A stretch of 64,000 bases of DNA from Spongospora subterranea f. sp. subterranea (GCA_049724395.1 JAUGWO010000012.1:155227-219226), one strand, 5' to 3'. Positions 46,137 to 58,826 are shown, numbered from the stretch's first letter. The notes: generated from the sequence alone by a model not told the origin. Made by a program: numbers and translations.

Positions 46137-48707
46137 CTCTAGGGGCGGCATAGTGTAATGATCACATCGTTCACTGGAATTCTGGAAACTTTTTCCTGTG
46201 ACAACATCGGAAAATTTCAAAGCCATGGCATTGGCAGCTGAAGCCAAGTATGTACGTGTTGCCAGAGTCAATGCACGATGATTCGGTATCTGGGGACAAT
46301 GCCGAGCGAGGGTGAACCGCACCCATCGAGAGAGTGAACCAGATGAATCGGACGAAGCGTCCTCCATGATGAATCGCACAAGGCTGCAGAAACCTCATTA
46401 CTTCATCCATCTATCGAACGCGTTCAATCTGGACTCAGGAAGCTCTGCACCTCGTTCGGTGAGGTAATTCAGAATTCGCAACAGATTCAGCGGGTGGGCA
46501 TCGAATGCGTGCAATCTGATTTTGCTTTAATACGTCGAGTTAAGAAAATCAAGGATCAACCACCAAATACAGTCAATCAAGAAACCAATTTGACTTAGTT
46601 GTGGTGGCTCAGCAATGGAAAATTTTCTTAGACCTCGCCGTTTCAACGATAAACGGCTCGTTTTAGCTTACTGTTTTTTGACACTTTCAGCAGGTTGCGA
46701 AGGTTATCGTTTGATTGGGTAATTGATCGACATGCAGATTGGTCTGCAAGCTGGAACAGAATGGTCAATACAGTGGACCAAGTGATCCTCACTACAGCCT
46801 TCAGCCCCAAGTTGCTGGAAATATTGCTCTCGAGTACGTCTGGCAGCCACTAACGCATCAGAATCGTTATCTGCAAAACAATAGCCTGTAGTGTCTGTGG
46901 ATCTGTGTCACCGACAGACCCAACGTTATGCAGCTATTGAATCCCTGAGGTTGTCCGACGCCCGGGTCACCTTAAGGGCAAAACACGGCCGTATAATTGA
47001 TACCTCAATTACATGGAAATGAGGGCAGGACCAATTAATGTCAACCATATCAAAACCCTCCATCGAGGCATATAGAATACCAAACATTCAGCGAAACCTG
47101 GGATGGAAACAATGGCACCTGACCGCAAAAAAAAAAACAACTCAATGATGCGCTGGGTCCTTCAAGTGGGCGGTTTGTATCCCTGGGGCTGTTCCAGGGC
47201 AAGAAAAGGATTGTCGGTTCAGAGCATGTGGAGATCAAGAGCCGACGAAAAACACCGAGTTGTCCAAATGTTCAACCTCCTTTCGTGGATATATACACGA
47301 GACTGATCAACAGGTTCATCGATAGTCGGAAAGCTGACTCGTTATCAGATCAATTGTCTGGATTCCATTCAGGTGTATTGCATCCACCCGATTCGTTTTG
47401 TGTACGACCACATGGAACACTAATTTCGATTAACGACGAAGCAGACCCCCTAGGGTGGTTCACGTCAGAAAGGGTCGCCCTCTGATACGATCTTGATGTC
47501 GGACGCGTGTTCGAGAGGAATAGATAGTGGAAGGCAGGACGAATCCATGAGACCCTGTGGCCTATCCATTGATGCAAATCTTAGAAGAAGAGAAGAGAGA
47601 GGTCTGAAAACCGGGTTTGTTTTCCTCTCGAACAAGCGTTGGACAGTGAGATCGCATCAGGGAGCAAATATCCGAAAATCTTCCCTTTGTTTTGACGCGA
47701 ATTGCTGTAAGGGGCGACCTAGACGCCTTGTTTGACGACGATTTGCCGGCGAATGCACTTGCTGATGAAGGAACTTCGATGATCTCGTTGACGGAATGAG
47801 CCTGTCGCCCTACAGATTTAAACAACGTTATTTACAATGAACACAGAGGTGATGGCAGTTTGCAGCAATACGGGACGGTTGATGAATGATCAACTGATGG
47901 CAATACTGTGAAATGCTTTCTGGATGGAAATGCTTCATCAACCGTCACGAATTGCTGCAAACTGCCCAGACCTCTGTTTTCGCTGTTGATAAAAGCTCAT
48001 TGTTCGAATCTGTTAGCGACAGGGTTATCACTTCAGGAAGATCAATGAAGACCAGAGTCCATTTCAAGGTCAGATTTATACCCTAGATTGAAAGCGCATC
48101 GTCGGTCAAAATCGTCTTCGAAAAAGGCGTCGAGGTCAACCATTACAGCAGTTTGCGATTGTGTCAACTAGTTGCTGGATGGAATTGATCGGTCTTGGGG
48201 TCCTTGACGTGCTTTCCTGGCCTTAAACCAGTCACGAAAACACAAATGACACATCAAGGCGCTTTTCCCAGACCCAGAACGTCGCCTCACATATCGATGG
48301 CCGATCGACAAATATTATGTTTTAGCTGGATCAGGGCGAATCTCCCTGTACTCGACTTGAATAACTTCTCAAAAATGCATTAAAACAGCAGAAAGTTTCT
48401 TCATCTCTTCAGAGAATGCTCAAAATACACACCCTGGACGTAATGATTTCCCACTAGGTCTGGTGTTGTTGATGATGTTTGGTGTTGTCCCCAATACATA
48501 TCGCCCGATCCCGATTGTGACGATAAGCGAACTGTACTCCCATTGATAGGTGTTCTCCGCCCAAATTGACCACGAATTGAGTCAATTTCTGGGACAATTC
48601 CCGGGTCAACCCCAAATTCCAATCTCTGATAAATCATCCTTTGTTTGCGATCGGGTCCAACGAATGAATATCCGCCATCAGTTTGCGTCCACAATTTAGC
48701 GATTTTG
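46137..48707. other. Accessory DNA without a supported gene
   Basis: About 2.5 kb of mixed short frames, many on both strands. The plus frame around 46170-46430 (ENFKAMALAAEAKYVRVARV) and the minus frame at 48694-48401 (QRLEFGVDPGIVPEIDSIRGQFG) are protein-like but unassigned and lack clear starts. Confidence 0.45.
47844..47976. repeat. Foldback repeat, about 43-bp arms, about 47-bp loop
   Basis: CAGAGGTGATGGCAGTTTGC at 47844 is mirrored, with small indels, by GCAAACTGCCCAGACCTCTG ending at 47976. GGTTGATGAA and TTCATCAACC close the stem. Confidence 0.85.
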
Positions 48708-51700
48708 ATGGCGTGGAAAGGTAAAAGTTCGTCGCCCAGGACGGCGACGTGAAATCCGCTGTTGGCCGCCCCATAAACGAAGTCGATCGGTTCAGATTTC
48801 GAAAACGTCGACGTGTCGTATCAGGAGCTGACCGAGAACACAGACGTGATCGTTCGCGATGATCCCCAGCGTGGGTCGTTGGCCGATCAGATCAAGTTCA
48901 TCGACGAGATCGCCGCGTCGGGGAAACAGTTCAAAGGGGTCCGCATGTTGGTGGCGATCGTCAAGTAAATCCATCGGTTGGAACCAGGTTCGCCACGTGT
49001 GTTAAATGTTTTGATTGACAGATACAACCTGGATTTCCCCGATCTTATCGCCAGCGCCTGTCGGAAAATCAAGGTGCCAAATCGTGGACCCAGAACACCA
49101 GAACCGTGTTTTCGGGGGTTCTGAAATCAATATTCGGGTTCAGGTTCTGTGTCGCGATTGGCAATGCCAAGTCGAACACGCCAAAGAGCTGTTCGTTCGT
49201 GGAATTCCACGATATATTCTCTCGGCGATGGAGCTGTGGGAAAAGTCTCGCGATGGGACCCCATCTCATCGATACGATGTTGACGCGTTTCCACGATTCT
49301 ATGGCGCCCTCTGTATTCGACTGACATTCCAAATAACTGAGCGCGAACGCATTTGACCATTATTCAACGCAGTTGAGGCGATACACAGCATGTCGTTCAA
49401 CGTTGAACGGGGAACGTTTATGCAGAATTTCGATGTCGACATTCAAGGGATGATCCTGGAATACACGATGAACGCCATGAGGCAGTGCCCTGATCATTTA
49501 CATCTTCAGGTGATGAATCCGCCGATTCCGGTCTGGGTCTGAACTGATTGTCGTCATCGTCAATCAGGTTAATTCCGCCTGGGTTTTGCTGAACCTTTGC
49601 TATCTTCACAAGGCCAATCAGATCAAGGTGCTGTCGTTTGTCATCCCCGATATCTTCGGTGATGGAAGCGACGACTTACTTCTGCCTTTTTCGATCAACA
49701 CAGGTCGCCGAACTCAACGGGGTGGAGCTCGTGATCACCGCCATGAAACGGTTCGAGAATGAGCCCGAAATGCAGGATAAAGGGTGTGGATCGCTGAGAA
49801 ATATGGCCGATTTGGGGATGATCAATCGATCCATTGCAGATAATGGAGGAATTAACCAGGTCGCTATTTGTGCCCTGAGAAAACGCGTTTTCACACAAAT
49901 CCCGATCTAGGTGCTGCAAGCGATGGACAGCTTCAGCCACGTTCCGTCAATCGTGGCCAACTCGATCGGGGCGCTGAGGAATATGGCGTTCAATGCTGAG
50001 AATCGGGAAGGAATTTGCCGTCTAGGCGCTCTGAACCAGATCCTGACCCTGATGGAGCGCCATCTCAAGTCGTCGCTCGTCCAGGTCTTTCAGTCGTCAC
50101 ACACGCCCATAGGAGCGCACTTCAACCTGAAAACCCAAACAGGAATTCAGTCTCGAGACGATCTGGAATCTCTGTATCCATAAAGATATTCGCGAGAGGT
50201 TCATCGCGAGTCCGATCGTCAGCGTCGTGTTGAATTCGTTGCGAGCGCATAAACAGTAACGTTCCCGGAAAATTCGCGTTGTTCATACCCAGATATGGGA
50301 ATTTATTTGCTTTGTTGTTGATCAGCGATCAGCGAATCGCGGTCGAGGCGCTGAACGTGGTCGGCTACCTGGCGCTGGATCCAACGCTGGAGAAACAGCT
50401 GATGGAACATGACGTGCTGAAAGTCGTTCTCGATATATTGTCCAGGTTCTCACACGTGATGACTGTCCAGGAGAAGGTCATTTCATTAGACTGTTTTCGT
50501 TTGAACCTCATGTTTTGGTTGGTCTGACATCATTTCGGTATGGGTTTTTCGTTGGTTTAGGGAATTCAAGTCCTACTGGTGTTCAGCCAGTTTGAGCGAT
50601 GCCACGCCCGGATCGTGAAGCATCGGGGGATCGGGCGCATTCTTCAGGCCATGAAGCAGTACACGGGGGCGGTGTCGCTGCAGGAGGATTCCCTTGGGGT
50701 GCTGCTGAACCTGTGCATGAAAGGTGATTCACAATCATCTCTCTCCCGCTAGCGCCAGACTGATCCCGATCAGCCCAAACGTCGATGCGGATCATGGACA
50801 AAGGCGGCCTGATTCGGGTTCTGCGAACAATGGAACAGCATTCGTCGATCAGCTGCGTTCAGCAACGAGCTTGCGGTGTCCTCAGCTTATTCTCCTCAAT
50901 CCGTAAACTGGGTTTACATTTTCTGCCGACTCGGCCATCGCTCAAACCGCTATCGCATGTGTTGCAGCGGAGAACGGGAGGCGGGTGCTGATGGCGAAGA
51001 AGGGCGCGATCTCCCTGATCGTATCGGCGATGGACGAACATACATCGGTTCCCCATGTTCAGCAATACGGTTGCGATGTTCTCGCCAATCTGGCCCTAAA
51101 CAGTATCAGACGCCGACAGCGAATTCTATCGTATTCGCTGACGAATTGACAACAGATTACAGTCAGGTTCAGATACCGTTGAAAGGCGGTGTGATTGCCA
51201 TTATCGACGCAATGAAAGCCCATCCGACGGATTGTCATGTTCTAGAGCGAGCTTGCGCCGCATTATGGAATCTGTCGGTCACCAGTACGTTGTCGAATGT
51301 TGCTCCATGGAACCTCGGCGCTGATCCCCGTCGTTTGTCAGGTCGGAATCAAGAGCGGATAACAACGGTGGGCGGAGCCGATCTGCTGTTGAAGTGCCTC
51401 CGCGATCACCCCAACGCCGAGAATTTGCAATACAATTGCTGTGGCGCCATCAGGAATCTGTCCTTGTTCCCAACTATGAGGTCGGTCGACGAATTCCCCA
51501 TCTCGCTCGGCCTAGCGCATCGACTTGGGGCCTTTCAGGGAACATCTCCAACGGCTGAACGTATTCCCACACCTGATCGAGTCGATGCGTCGCCATATCA
51601 AGTGTTTGAGTCTTCAACAGGAGGCGTGCGGTGCCGTTGTCCATTTATGCCTGAACCCGATCAACAGGAAGGAAAGTCGTCCATCTCACCTCGTTATCGC

Positions 51701-52257
51701 CAAAACGATGGTGAAAAAACATTTGTCCTTGTGTTTAGATGTTCGGCGAAGCCAATATCTTCGAAAGGATCTTCGAGGCGATGGAGCGACATCGGTCCGA
51801 TCATCGTTTACAGAATCATTGTGTCGGGGCGCTGCTCAATCTGACCATTGACGGTTGGCCGCGTTTCGCCATTTGGGAAAATAAATGACAAAAACGAGGA
51901 TGGAATCAGATGAGAATAAGAGGAAAATCATGTCAGAGGATATGATTCGAACGCTTTTGGAGACGATGAGGCGCTATCCGAATCTGGAAGTGATTCAGGA
52001 ACGATCGGTGCGAATATTTCTTCATTGCTCGTCGCTAGGTTTGGGGGAAAATTCGCATTGGCGGTGGAATGCTGATCTGGGAACGCAGAGGAGAACGTGA
52101 AAATGCTGAGGGACCTGGAGGTGTCGAAGTGGGTGAATCGATCGATGAAAACGATCTGGTTCAACAATAATCTGATGCGGTTCGGGCAAGAGACGCTGCA
52201 GAATTTGGGAGCCGATGTGGACAAGGAGGCCGTTATCCCTGGAGATCAGGAACAGTA
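48708..52257 (+). CDS. Armadillo-repeat protein, multi-exon, unnamed
   Basis: A 13-base first exon (48708-48720, MAWK) splices over a 75-bp intron into DFENVDVSYQELTENTDVIV. A GTAAAT...GACAG intron then joins K to YNLDFPDLIASACRKI. From about 49700 onward there are tandem ARM units with the shared core G.GSLRNMA..G..N...I...GGI: at about 49780 (GCGSLRNMADLG), 49960 (SIGALRNMAFNAENREGI), 50340 (AVEALNVVGYLALD), 51240 (ACAALWNLSV), 51430 (CCGAIRNLSLF) and 51820 (CVGALLNLT-like). At least eight units are likely. It ends GADVDKEAVIPGDQEQ with TAG at 52255. ARM stacks bind peptides. The partner cannot be told. Confidence 0.75.
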
Positions 52258-52539
52258 GAGACAATGAGGGAATTGCTGATAATACAATATGACGTCAATA
52301 GGTTGTGATGATTTGTTGATTACCATCTGCTCTTGCCGCTTTTATCGACAGCAATCGATAGGGGAGAAAGATCAATTTGCGAAACCTACACTTGAAGATA
52401 GAACGTTTCCTGGGAAGCTGTTTCCAAATAAGCGGAAAACGCAGCCTGGAGAACCTCAAGAGCAGCGTCATTTTCCATATGGTCACAGCTGGAGCGTCAA
52501 AAAAATCAATTAGCTTTACCTGATCGTGATGGGGCGGAC

Positions 52540-54497
52540 AAAAGCCGATATATGACTTAGTCCCATAAAAGAGTTGGCCAATCTTGAGCAACAGAAGCAA
52601 AGACTCTGAATTTGCTTCTGAGTTTTGAAATTTCAATATTCTGACAGAGGTGATCAGCACCATGATGATCAATCGGCATGACTATATCTATAGATGGAGC
52701 TACAATTGACCCTGCACCCTGAACAGCAAGCAAATCTGAAAAAAATACGCAAAACGCCATCAAGGAAGTCGCAAGTATTCTAGAGAGCAAGCAAAAATGA
52801 AAGTCATATATATTAACGACATAGAGAGGAAAAAACAGCCAATACACACACTTAGCAATGTTCAGATAGCGTCATATTCAATAATTGATCCGCTGCGTTC
52901 TCAACAAGTCGCATCTGCATACGACCCGAATGAAGAAGTTCTACATTGCCGTGTATACCTGCCTCTAATTCGGCCCGTTCATACAGCAAGGATAGGACGG
53001 TTGTAAGCTGGCGAATCACGCTTGAATTGATGCGAAGACGATGTGCAAGAAAGCAGAACATGCCAGCGTTAAGGGCAGTCGATACACAGTCAAGACAGGA
53101 TAGGCTTTGGGCCGTCATTGGGGAATTCAAAGGCGACGTAAAATCGGGTTTAAATCGGGATATGCATGACGAAATCAGGGACATGAATGAATTGAGACTA
53201 AGACAGGAAAAAGGTCAATAATGGGCTTAGTACACAATGGACGAAACCTGTCGTTCCTTTCGCCGCGGATGTTGGCGATACGATCCTTCATAACACGAAG
53301 AGCTATCGAAGCCAGTTGCGGTCGATCATCAAAATATTGATGAACGAAAAGCGACAGAGTGGAGTTTGATGCGATCGACGACAGTAACTGTAGAACAAGA
53401 GCGCATTAACAAAAAATATCTATGTAAACCAAAGGAATATGTACTTTGCCTGGTAGTCGAGATTGCGATGGGGACAGACAGGTCGCGGGTAGTAAAACAT
53501 GAACAGCACTAGACAGCAACTCCACATCTGAACATGCCCATTCCGCCAACAGAGGAATCAGGTCTTCTATAAGTGTGCATGCTAGCTCAACGCGCTCGCA
53601 TTTGACTAAACTAACAACCGAACGTAACAACGCCATGCTGTCGAGTAAAGCTTCTTAATGAAGAAACGATTATGGACAAATCACGTCATAACCTTATATC
53701 TTCTTTGGAAGATAGTACGGATTTGACACTAAGATCATTCTCAAACCAATGATGGAGAATAATCGATAGACCGATGAGATCAGTAACTGGGGCCGATTTC
53801 GCCCTGCAAACAGCTTCATCGAACGGTATCGACCTTGATATTTCCCTACAGTATCGTCTTTCGGTATTCTCTTCATTCATTAATTGCAGCGCCAATGAAA
53901 ACCCGAAATCATCACGTATAAATTGCAATGATAGTTGTTGTAATTGAGAAAGAATGCTCTTGGACTGAGACCAATCGGAGCTCTGACTGGAAAATCATAT
54001 ACAACGTTTACAGCGATTAAGAGAGCGGCTACCCACCGAAAGTCGGCATACGATAACTTGAGCAAGAGATGCTTTGATTTTACCACCTCGAGAGGTGTTC
54101 AGTTCAGGTCGGGATAGTAATAGAGATACGGATTGGAAAATAATGTCGTGATTAGACGATATATCCTGGTTCAATATCTGCGATAGGGATATAGCTAGCT
54201 CAGCTGGACTGCCTAACGATATAACCCTATGGAATAATGCAGAGGCGATGGGCCATATGATGATATACTGAGCAATGAAGGGTAAAATTTCCCAGCCTGA
54301 GCGATGACAATTATTGAGTGTAGTTATGGTCGGAATAACATGCCTTGCTCGTGAACAGCACTATCTGGCATGTCGGCGAGCTGTTCCAGAATCTGTTGCA
54401 GGTCCGACTCCGCTAGGTCCACCGCCAACGAGGCTATTAGGTCACTGTAATAGTGATCATGTTGTGCGGGCTCCCTGGCGAGGGAATCACTGACCAT
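52540..54497 (-). CDS. Helical-repeat protein, possibly glomulin/ALF4-like, multi-exon
   Basis: The ATG at 54497 opens MVSDSLAREPAQHDHYYSDL, then VDLAESDLQQILEQLADMPDS. The next exon gives WEILPFIAQYIIIWP...VISLGSPAELAISLSQIL, reminiscent of glomulin's WNLVGP..., LCNPKELLLGLLEL block. Later exons are all-alpha (LLSRPELNTSRGGKIKASLAQVI; FSLALQLMNEE; VSLVKCERVELACTLIEDLIPLLAEWA). Near the 3' end comes SSCISRFKPDFTSPLNSPMTAQSLSCLDCV, which could match glomulin's KRTRNNKWFTGPQLISLLDLV region. Glomulin binds RBX1 and restrains cullin-RING ligases. The match is by pattern only. The 3' border is approximate. Confidence 0.45.
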
Positions 54498-54745
54498 AAC
54501 TCAGTTATAATCACTTCTGGAACTGAGAGATGATATTACGGATTACCACACCTGCGCAACCTTGGGGACCGAAACGTTACAGTCCTTTCAAACTGGAAAT
54601 GAAAAATTGCGTTCACAGATACAATTTGCGTCACGGCGCAAAACAAAATGTGACTGCATACCCTCTACTTGGCGCAGGAAGTTGCGGTAAACATATAAAA
54701 GTTCGAAAATCCGATGTTTAAAATCCAAGTTCAGGAAGCAAAGTT

Positions 54746-55648
54746 TTATAACCATAAATCCATTGAAGGTTGTTCCGACAACATGATCTGCGTGATCTGC
54801 ATTATCGCGCCAAAGCATTTGCAATGCAATTCGTCACTCTTGTGTCTCCAGGAACGTAAAACGGCAAAGTGTTTGATCCTTTTGTTGACCGTTTCCGATC
54901 GCGCCATTATGCGTTTGTGCTGTCGATTAAATGTCCTAGCGTATTGGGTTTGTGGATCACCAAAGGGCGTGCTAAATTGACGACAACCCCTGTAACCTTT
55001 GTCTGCCAATGCTTGCTCGTCTTCATCTAGCATTTTGGTAAATCCAGATTGCGCAAGCACAAGGTCTGGATGAGCACCACATGGAACACCTCCATTCCAC
55101 CATAGGATCTTCGATGTTCCCAATGCCATGGCAATTTCATATCTCAGACCGGCGTGATTCAATTTATGCGAAAAATAGGCCTTGTTGAAAGGATGATGTT
55201 CGTCAATTTTACAATCTGTCCCGTCCAAAGTACAGCAAGCTGATCGGTGAGTCCAGTTTTCATAACGGTCATCGAAATCAATCTGACGACAAATGTTTAG
55301 TTGGTGTATGAGAAAACTTAATAATTTACCAAGTCCAAACGTCGGATTCTTTCGATTAAGATCCAAATCCACTTCCGATAGGTTTTTTCGGTTACTTTAA
55401 AAGTAGCTGCTGCTACTTCTTCCAACGGATATATTTTCAAGAAATATAGAGCCATCAGTAAATGAATAAAACGAAAACGGAACATGTTGGCCGGCAAGTG
55501 AAATTAAAAGTTTTTGCCAAAGAACCACAGTTCCCGTAATGCTCATACCGAAAAATGTTCTGAACTTTCGTTCCCACACCGATGATATGACGCTGGACCC
55601 GATTATTGAAGATGCCAAAAGCTCACATCTGCGTCGCATCGAAGCCAT
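54746..55648 (-). CDS. Second Harbinger-like (DDE_Tnp_4) transposase, different subfamily
   Basis: The ATG at 55648 gives SSVWERKFRTFFGMSITGTVVLWQKL, the helical N-domain, then LLMALYFLKIYPLEEVAAATFKVTEKTYRKWIW. A one-base frame change lies near 55480-55500. An intron (GTAAATTATT...TCGTCAG, about 55320-55280) leads to IDFDDRYENWTHRSACCTLDGTDC with the first Asp. NHAGLRYEIAMALG, GGVPCGAHPDLVLA, ADKGYRG with the second Asp, and SETVNKRIKHFAVL with Glu follow. The catalytic triad is complete. It shares almost no detailed sequence with the element at 25798-28040. Confidence 0.85.
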
Positions 55649-55761
55649 ACTGGATACCTAACCGTACACTCTGTAGTTCAAATTAAAATGCGTACCGCGC
55701 ATAATATCAGTAATATTTGTAATGGGGAGTACATTGGCTTTTTATAGCGAGTTTGAGGGTT

Positions 55762-55972
55762 GCGCATTACAAAAGTTGAGGAGTTAACCGCCGCGCAACC
55801 CCGCGCAATGGTGCGCAGTAAAATTTTCTATCCATTCAATAAAAAAGAACTGAATTTTCAAAAGAAGAAAACGCCGCGCAGAATGTTTCTTCTGCGCATA
55901 GTCGGTGCGCACAAATTCCCATTGTTGCGCATGTGTCTACGTTTCTTGCGCACAAATGCGCACGATCGCGCA
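55762..55972. promoter_or_regulatory. GCGCA-rich interval between divergent transposon genes
   Basis: Eleven copies of GCGCA occur in 211 bases, most with C or T before and A or T after. The interval lies between the transposase start (55648, minus) and the accessory ORF (56142, plus). Such clustered short repeats are a common form of transposase-binding or promoter array. The function is inferred. Confidence 0.5.
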
Positions 55973-56141
55973 AATGACGTAATTAGGGCGATTACTGATA
56001 TTAATCCTTGTACGTGTCAGTAAGGAGGTTAAAACGATAAACTGCGTCACGGACTGCGTAACACGTGTTTACGCAATGCCCATCACGGAGAAGTGAAAAA
56101 CAGCGACGCGCTTTATACTGTATGCATATTGCTGCAACGAA

Positions 56142-56966
56142 ATGAGCAAGGGTGCAATGGCTGCTAACAAGCAAGGGTGGATGCAGGATCCTCAAGACAT
56201 TGCTTTAGAAGCAATTCTTCTTGAGCATGACATGCAACCCGACAAATTAACAGGGAAAGGCGTCAAGGATCTGAATGGGATTTTTAATAACATCGACAGT
56301 AACTATTTAGGAGGGAAGATCCGTTCTATGCGCGCTAGAATCGAATCTCAAGGTATCAGTTCTTTGAGAACAGCTACAACATCAATTTATTTGTTTACAG
56401 GTCCGTCTAATGAAGATGCGCCAGAAAATAATGTAGCAATTTTGTGCAAACGTGGTCCCGAAAGTAGAGAACCAGGGGTCACACCGAAAAGAATTGTTCC
56501 GTCATCGTTGTACTCATCGAAGACGGCATTAACACCAAAAGCCGTAGTTTCGGATTTTAAGTTACACCGTTCTATGGAATACATATGCCGGGAATCGATG
56601 CGGTCTAAAATTCTAGTAATTGTATAATTACTGGGCCATATGGAAATGAAGTCCCGGGTTTCCGAAGACGGAATGGAATTGGTAATATCAATTACCGACA
56701 AGTTTGAGGATGCGAATCCGTTCATCAATCCGGAATTGACTTCCATTGCGGAGGTTCTGTCGGATCCTGAGTCAAGAATTCTGGGGTCATTATTCACAGA
56801 TAGCCCACCAGCCAGCTACACGTATCGCATATGCTTGGGGAAGGCTGTATTAAGCAGCAAATCTCAACGAGTTGTCAAAAACGCGAAAGGGAATCCTGTG
56901 AGGATGCTGATCACTCTAACAGTCCGCGAAGAAGGTCACGACGACTCGTCAATGGAGTCGTTATAA
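56142..56966 (+). CDS. Probable accessory protein of the second Harbinger-like element
   Basis: The first frame (56142-56627) starts MSKGAMAANKQGWMQDPQDIALEAILLE, is rich in Ser and Lys in its middle, and ends near RSKILVIV. A second frame follows directly (56640-56966): MEMKSRVSEDGMELVISITDKFEDANPF, then ITLTVREEGHDDSSMESL. The two probably form one protein joined by an intron or a frame change near 56630. The divergent arrangement with the transposase and shared spacer suggests it is the element's second gene. No DNA-binding fold is obvious. Confidence 0.4.
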
Positions 56967-57151
56967 ATTATCAATTACATCAGAATGCATGTATTGCCCA
57001 ATTTCTCGTTTCTTCGCAAATTCTTGTGTTTACCGCAACTTCCAGAGAAAAAGAACTGGCCAACATAATTTTAGTACTGTATTGTTATAATAGAAGCTCT
57101 TTAAAACTTGTGTAAACCTTTGTTTACAGACCTTCACCTATACCACTGGCT

Positions 57152-58060
57152 TTACTTTCCAAAGTCAGTACACCAATTTAGGGCGCAGAGGAATTGTTGC
57201 AAATCAGCTGCGTTGGTTGGAATTGGCATATTACGGAGAGGGTTAATAAGCTGAGGATCAAATGATATATCTTTCGCTGAAATTACTCTTCCTGTCCATG
57301 TGACATCCTTCAAAAATAATTCGCACTTTTGCGGATTAAGTTTAATCGATTTGTCGTTCAAACGCGATACAGTGCGTTCGAGATTCGCTAAATGGGCGGA
57401 TTGCTTCCCATAACCTAGGATGTCATCTACCCAGAGGAGAACTATGGTATAAATGAGGTCACCGAGTGCTTCTTGCATTCCAGCTTGGAACACGAAGACG
57501 GAGTCGACTATGCCCTGAATAATTCGCCTAGGAGTGAATACTGCCTCATGAGTCATAAAGGAACAGAATTCCTGCGAATCTGGATGAAGTGGGAACTGCC
57601 AGTATCCCTTAAACGCATCTAATAATCTTTTGTGGGCATGCCTTTGCTCGATGTCCATCCGTTTCACAGGTGACACATCTGGCTGGTGCATCTTTGTTTG
57701 GGCAAACAGCAGCCTTATGATTTTGCTCACCACAGATGTGGCATCTATTCCGCCACAATAATCTTTATCAGGGCATTCCAGGAGAAGGCACTGGGAGCAT
57801 GTGTTCTTTTTTCTAATTTTCTTGCGTTCCACACGGAATGGTTTGCCACAGATGATGATATTTTTTTGGGCGATCGCTTCCTCTGCTTGTTGCTTATGTT
57901 GACGTAATGAGGGTTGTTGCTTTGGCGATGTTTGTTGCTTTAGATGGCCTAATTGGCCCCTTGATTGCTGAGAAAATTTGCCCAGTGGTGACAACCCATG
58001 CGGGGATGTTAAAAGCGACGATCTGGCGGTCACTATTGTTGGCTTCAAGGTTTGTTTCAT
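57152..58060 (-). mobile_element. Broken Ty3/gypsy-type LTR-retroelement fossil: zinc knuckle and RT
   Basis: A partial copy. From right to left it shows a Gln-rich gag-type stretch, a Cys-rich zinc-knuckle area, and a reverse-transcriptase palm with the VDD active-site motif and the following thumb-type sequence. No LTRs were found and the copy is incomplete and broken, so it is a fossil. Age cannot be fixed without an LTR pair. Confidence 0.7.
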
Positions 58061-58143
58061 GGATTGACTAATTCAACATATTTTATGAAACCACGCAATC
58101 TAACACTGGCTAAACATTTTTTCCGGCAGGACAATTCAAGCAT

Positions 58144-58620
58144 TTGCAAAACATTGCTGAATACAAAGGACAGATTTGCAGACCTAATACACTTGAAGCC
58201 AACGATAGTGACCGCCAGATATCGTCGCTTTTAACATCCCCGCATGGGTTGTCACCACTGGGCAAATTTTCTCAGCAATCAAGGGGCCAATTAGGCCATC
58301 TAAAGCAACAAACATCGCCAAAGCAACAACCCTCATTATGTCAACATAAGCAACAAGCAGAGGAAGCGATCGCCCAAAAAATATCATCATCTGTGGCAAA
58401 CCATTCCGTGTGGAACGCAAGAAAATTAGAAAAAAGAACACATGCTCCCAGTGCCTTCTCCTGGAATGCCCTGATAAAAATTATTGTGGGCGGAAAGATG
58501 CCACATCTGTGGTGAGCAAAATCATAAGGCTGCTGTATGCCCAAACAAAGATGCACCAGCCAGATGTGTCACCAGTGAAACGGATGGACATCGAGCAGAG
58601 GCATGCCCACACAAGATTAT
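58144..58620 (+). mobile_element. Inverted partial copy of the same Ty3/gypsy fossil
   Basis: Repeats the gag-type Gln-rich stretch and zinc-knuckle area of the fossil at 57152-58060, in the opposite orientation and with a few differences. It is incomplete and broken. Its right edge, at about 58615, appears to be the point where the LINE begins. Confidence 0.7.
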
Positions 58621-58826
58621 TTTTGATTGATCGGAGAAAGGACTATGTAAGATTTGACGAAATACACTTACCTTCCGCCTTTTTCAATGTCGATACTTCG
58701 CCAAAAATCATTGTAGATGTTATCAAATAGAAATAAATAAGCGCAGGAAAACAGAAGATCGACATCGTAATTTACGGAAAGCGGAAGAGTCAAATCCCAA
58801 ACGAATGCAACGACGCGACAGTATAG

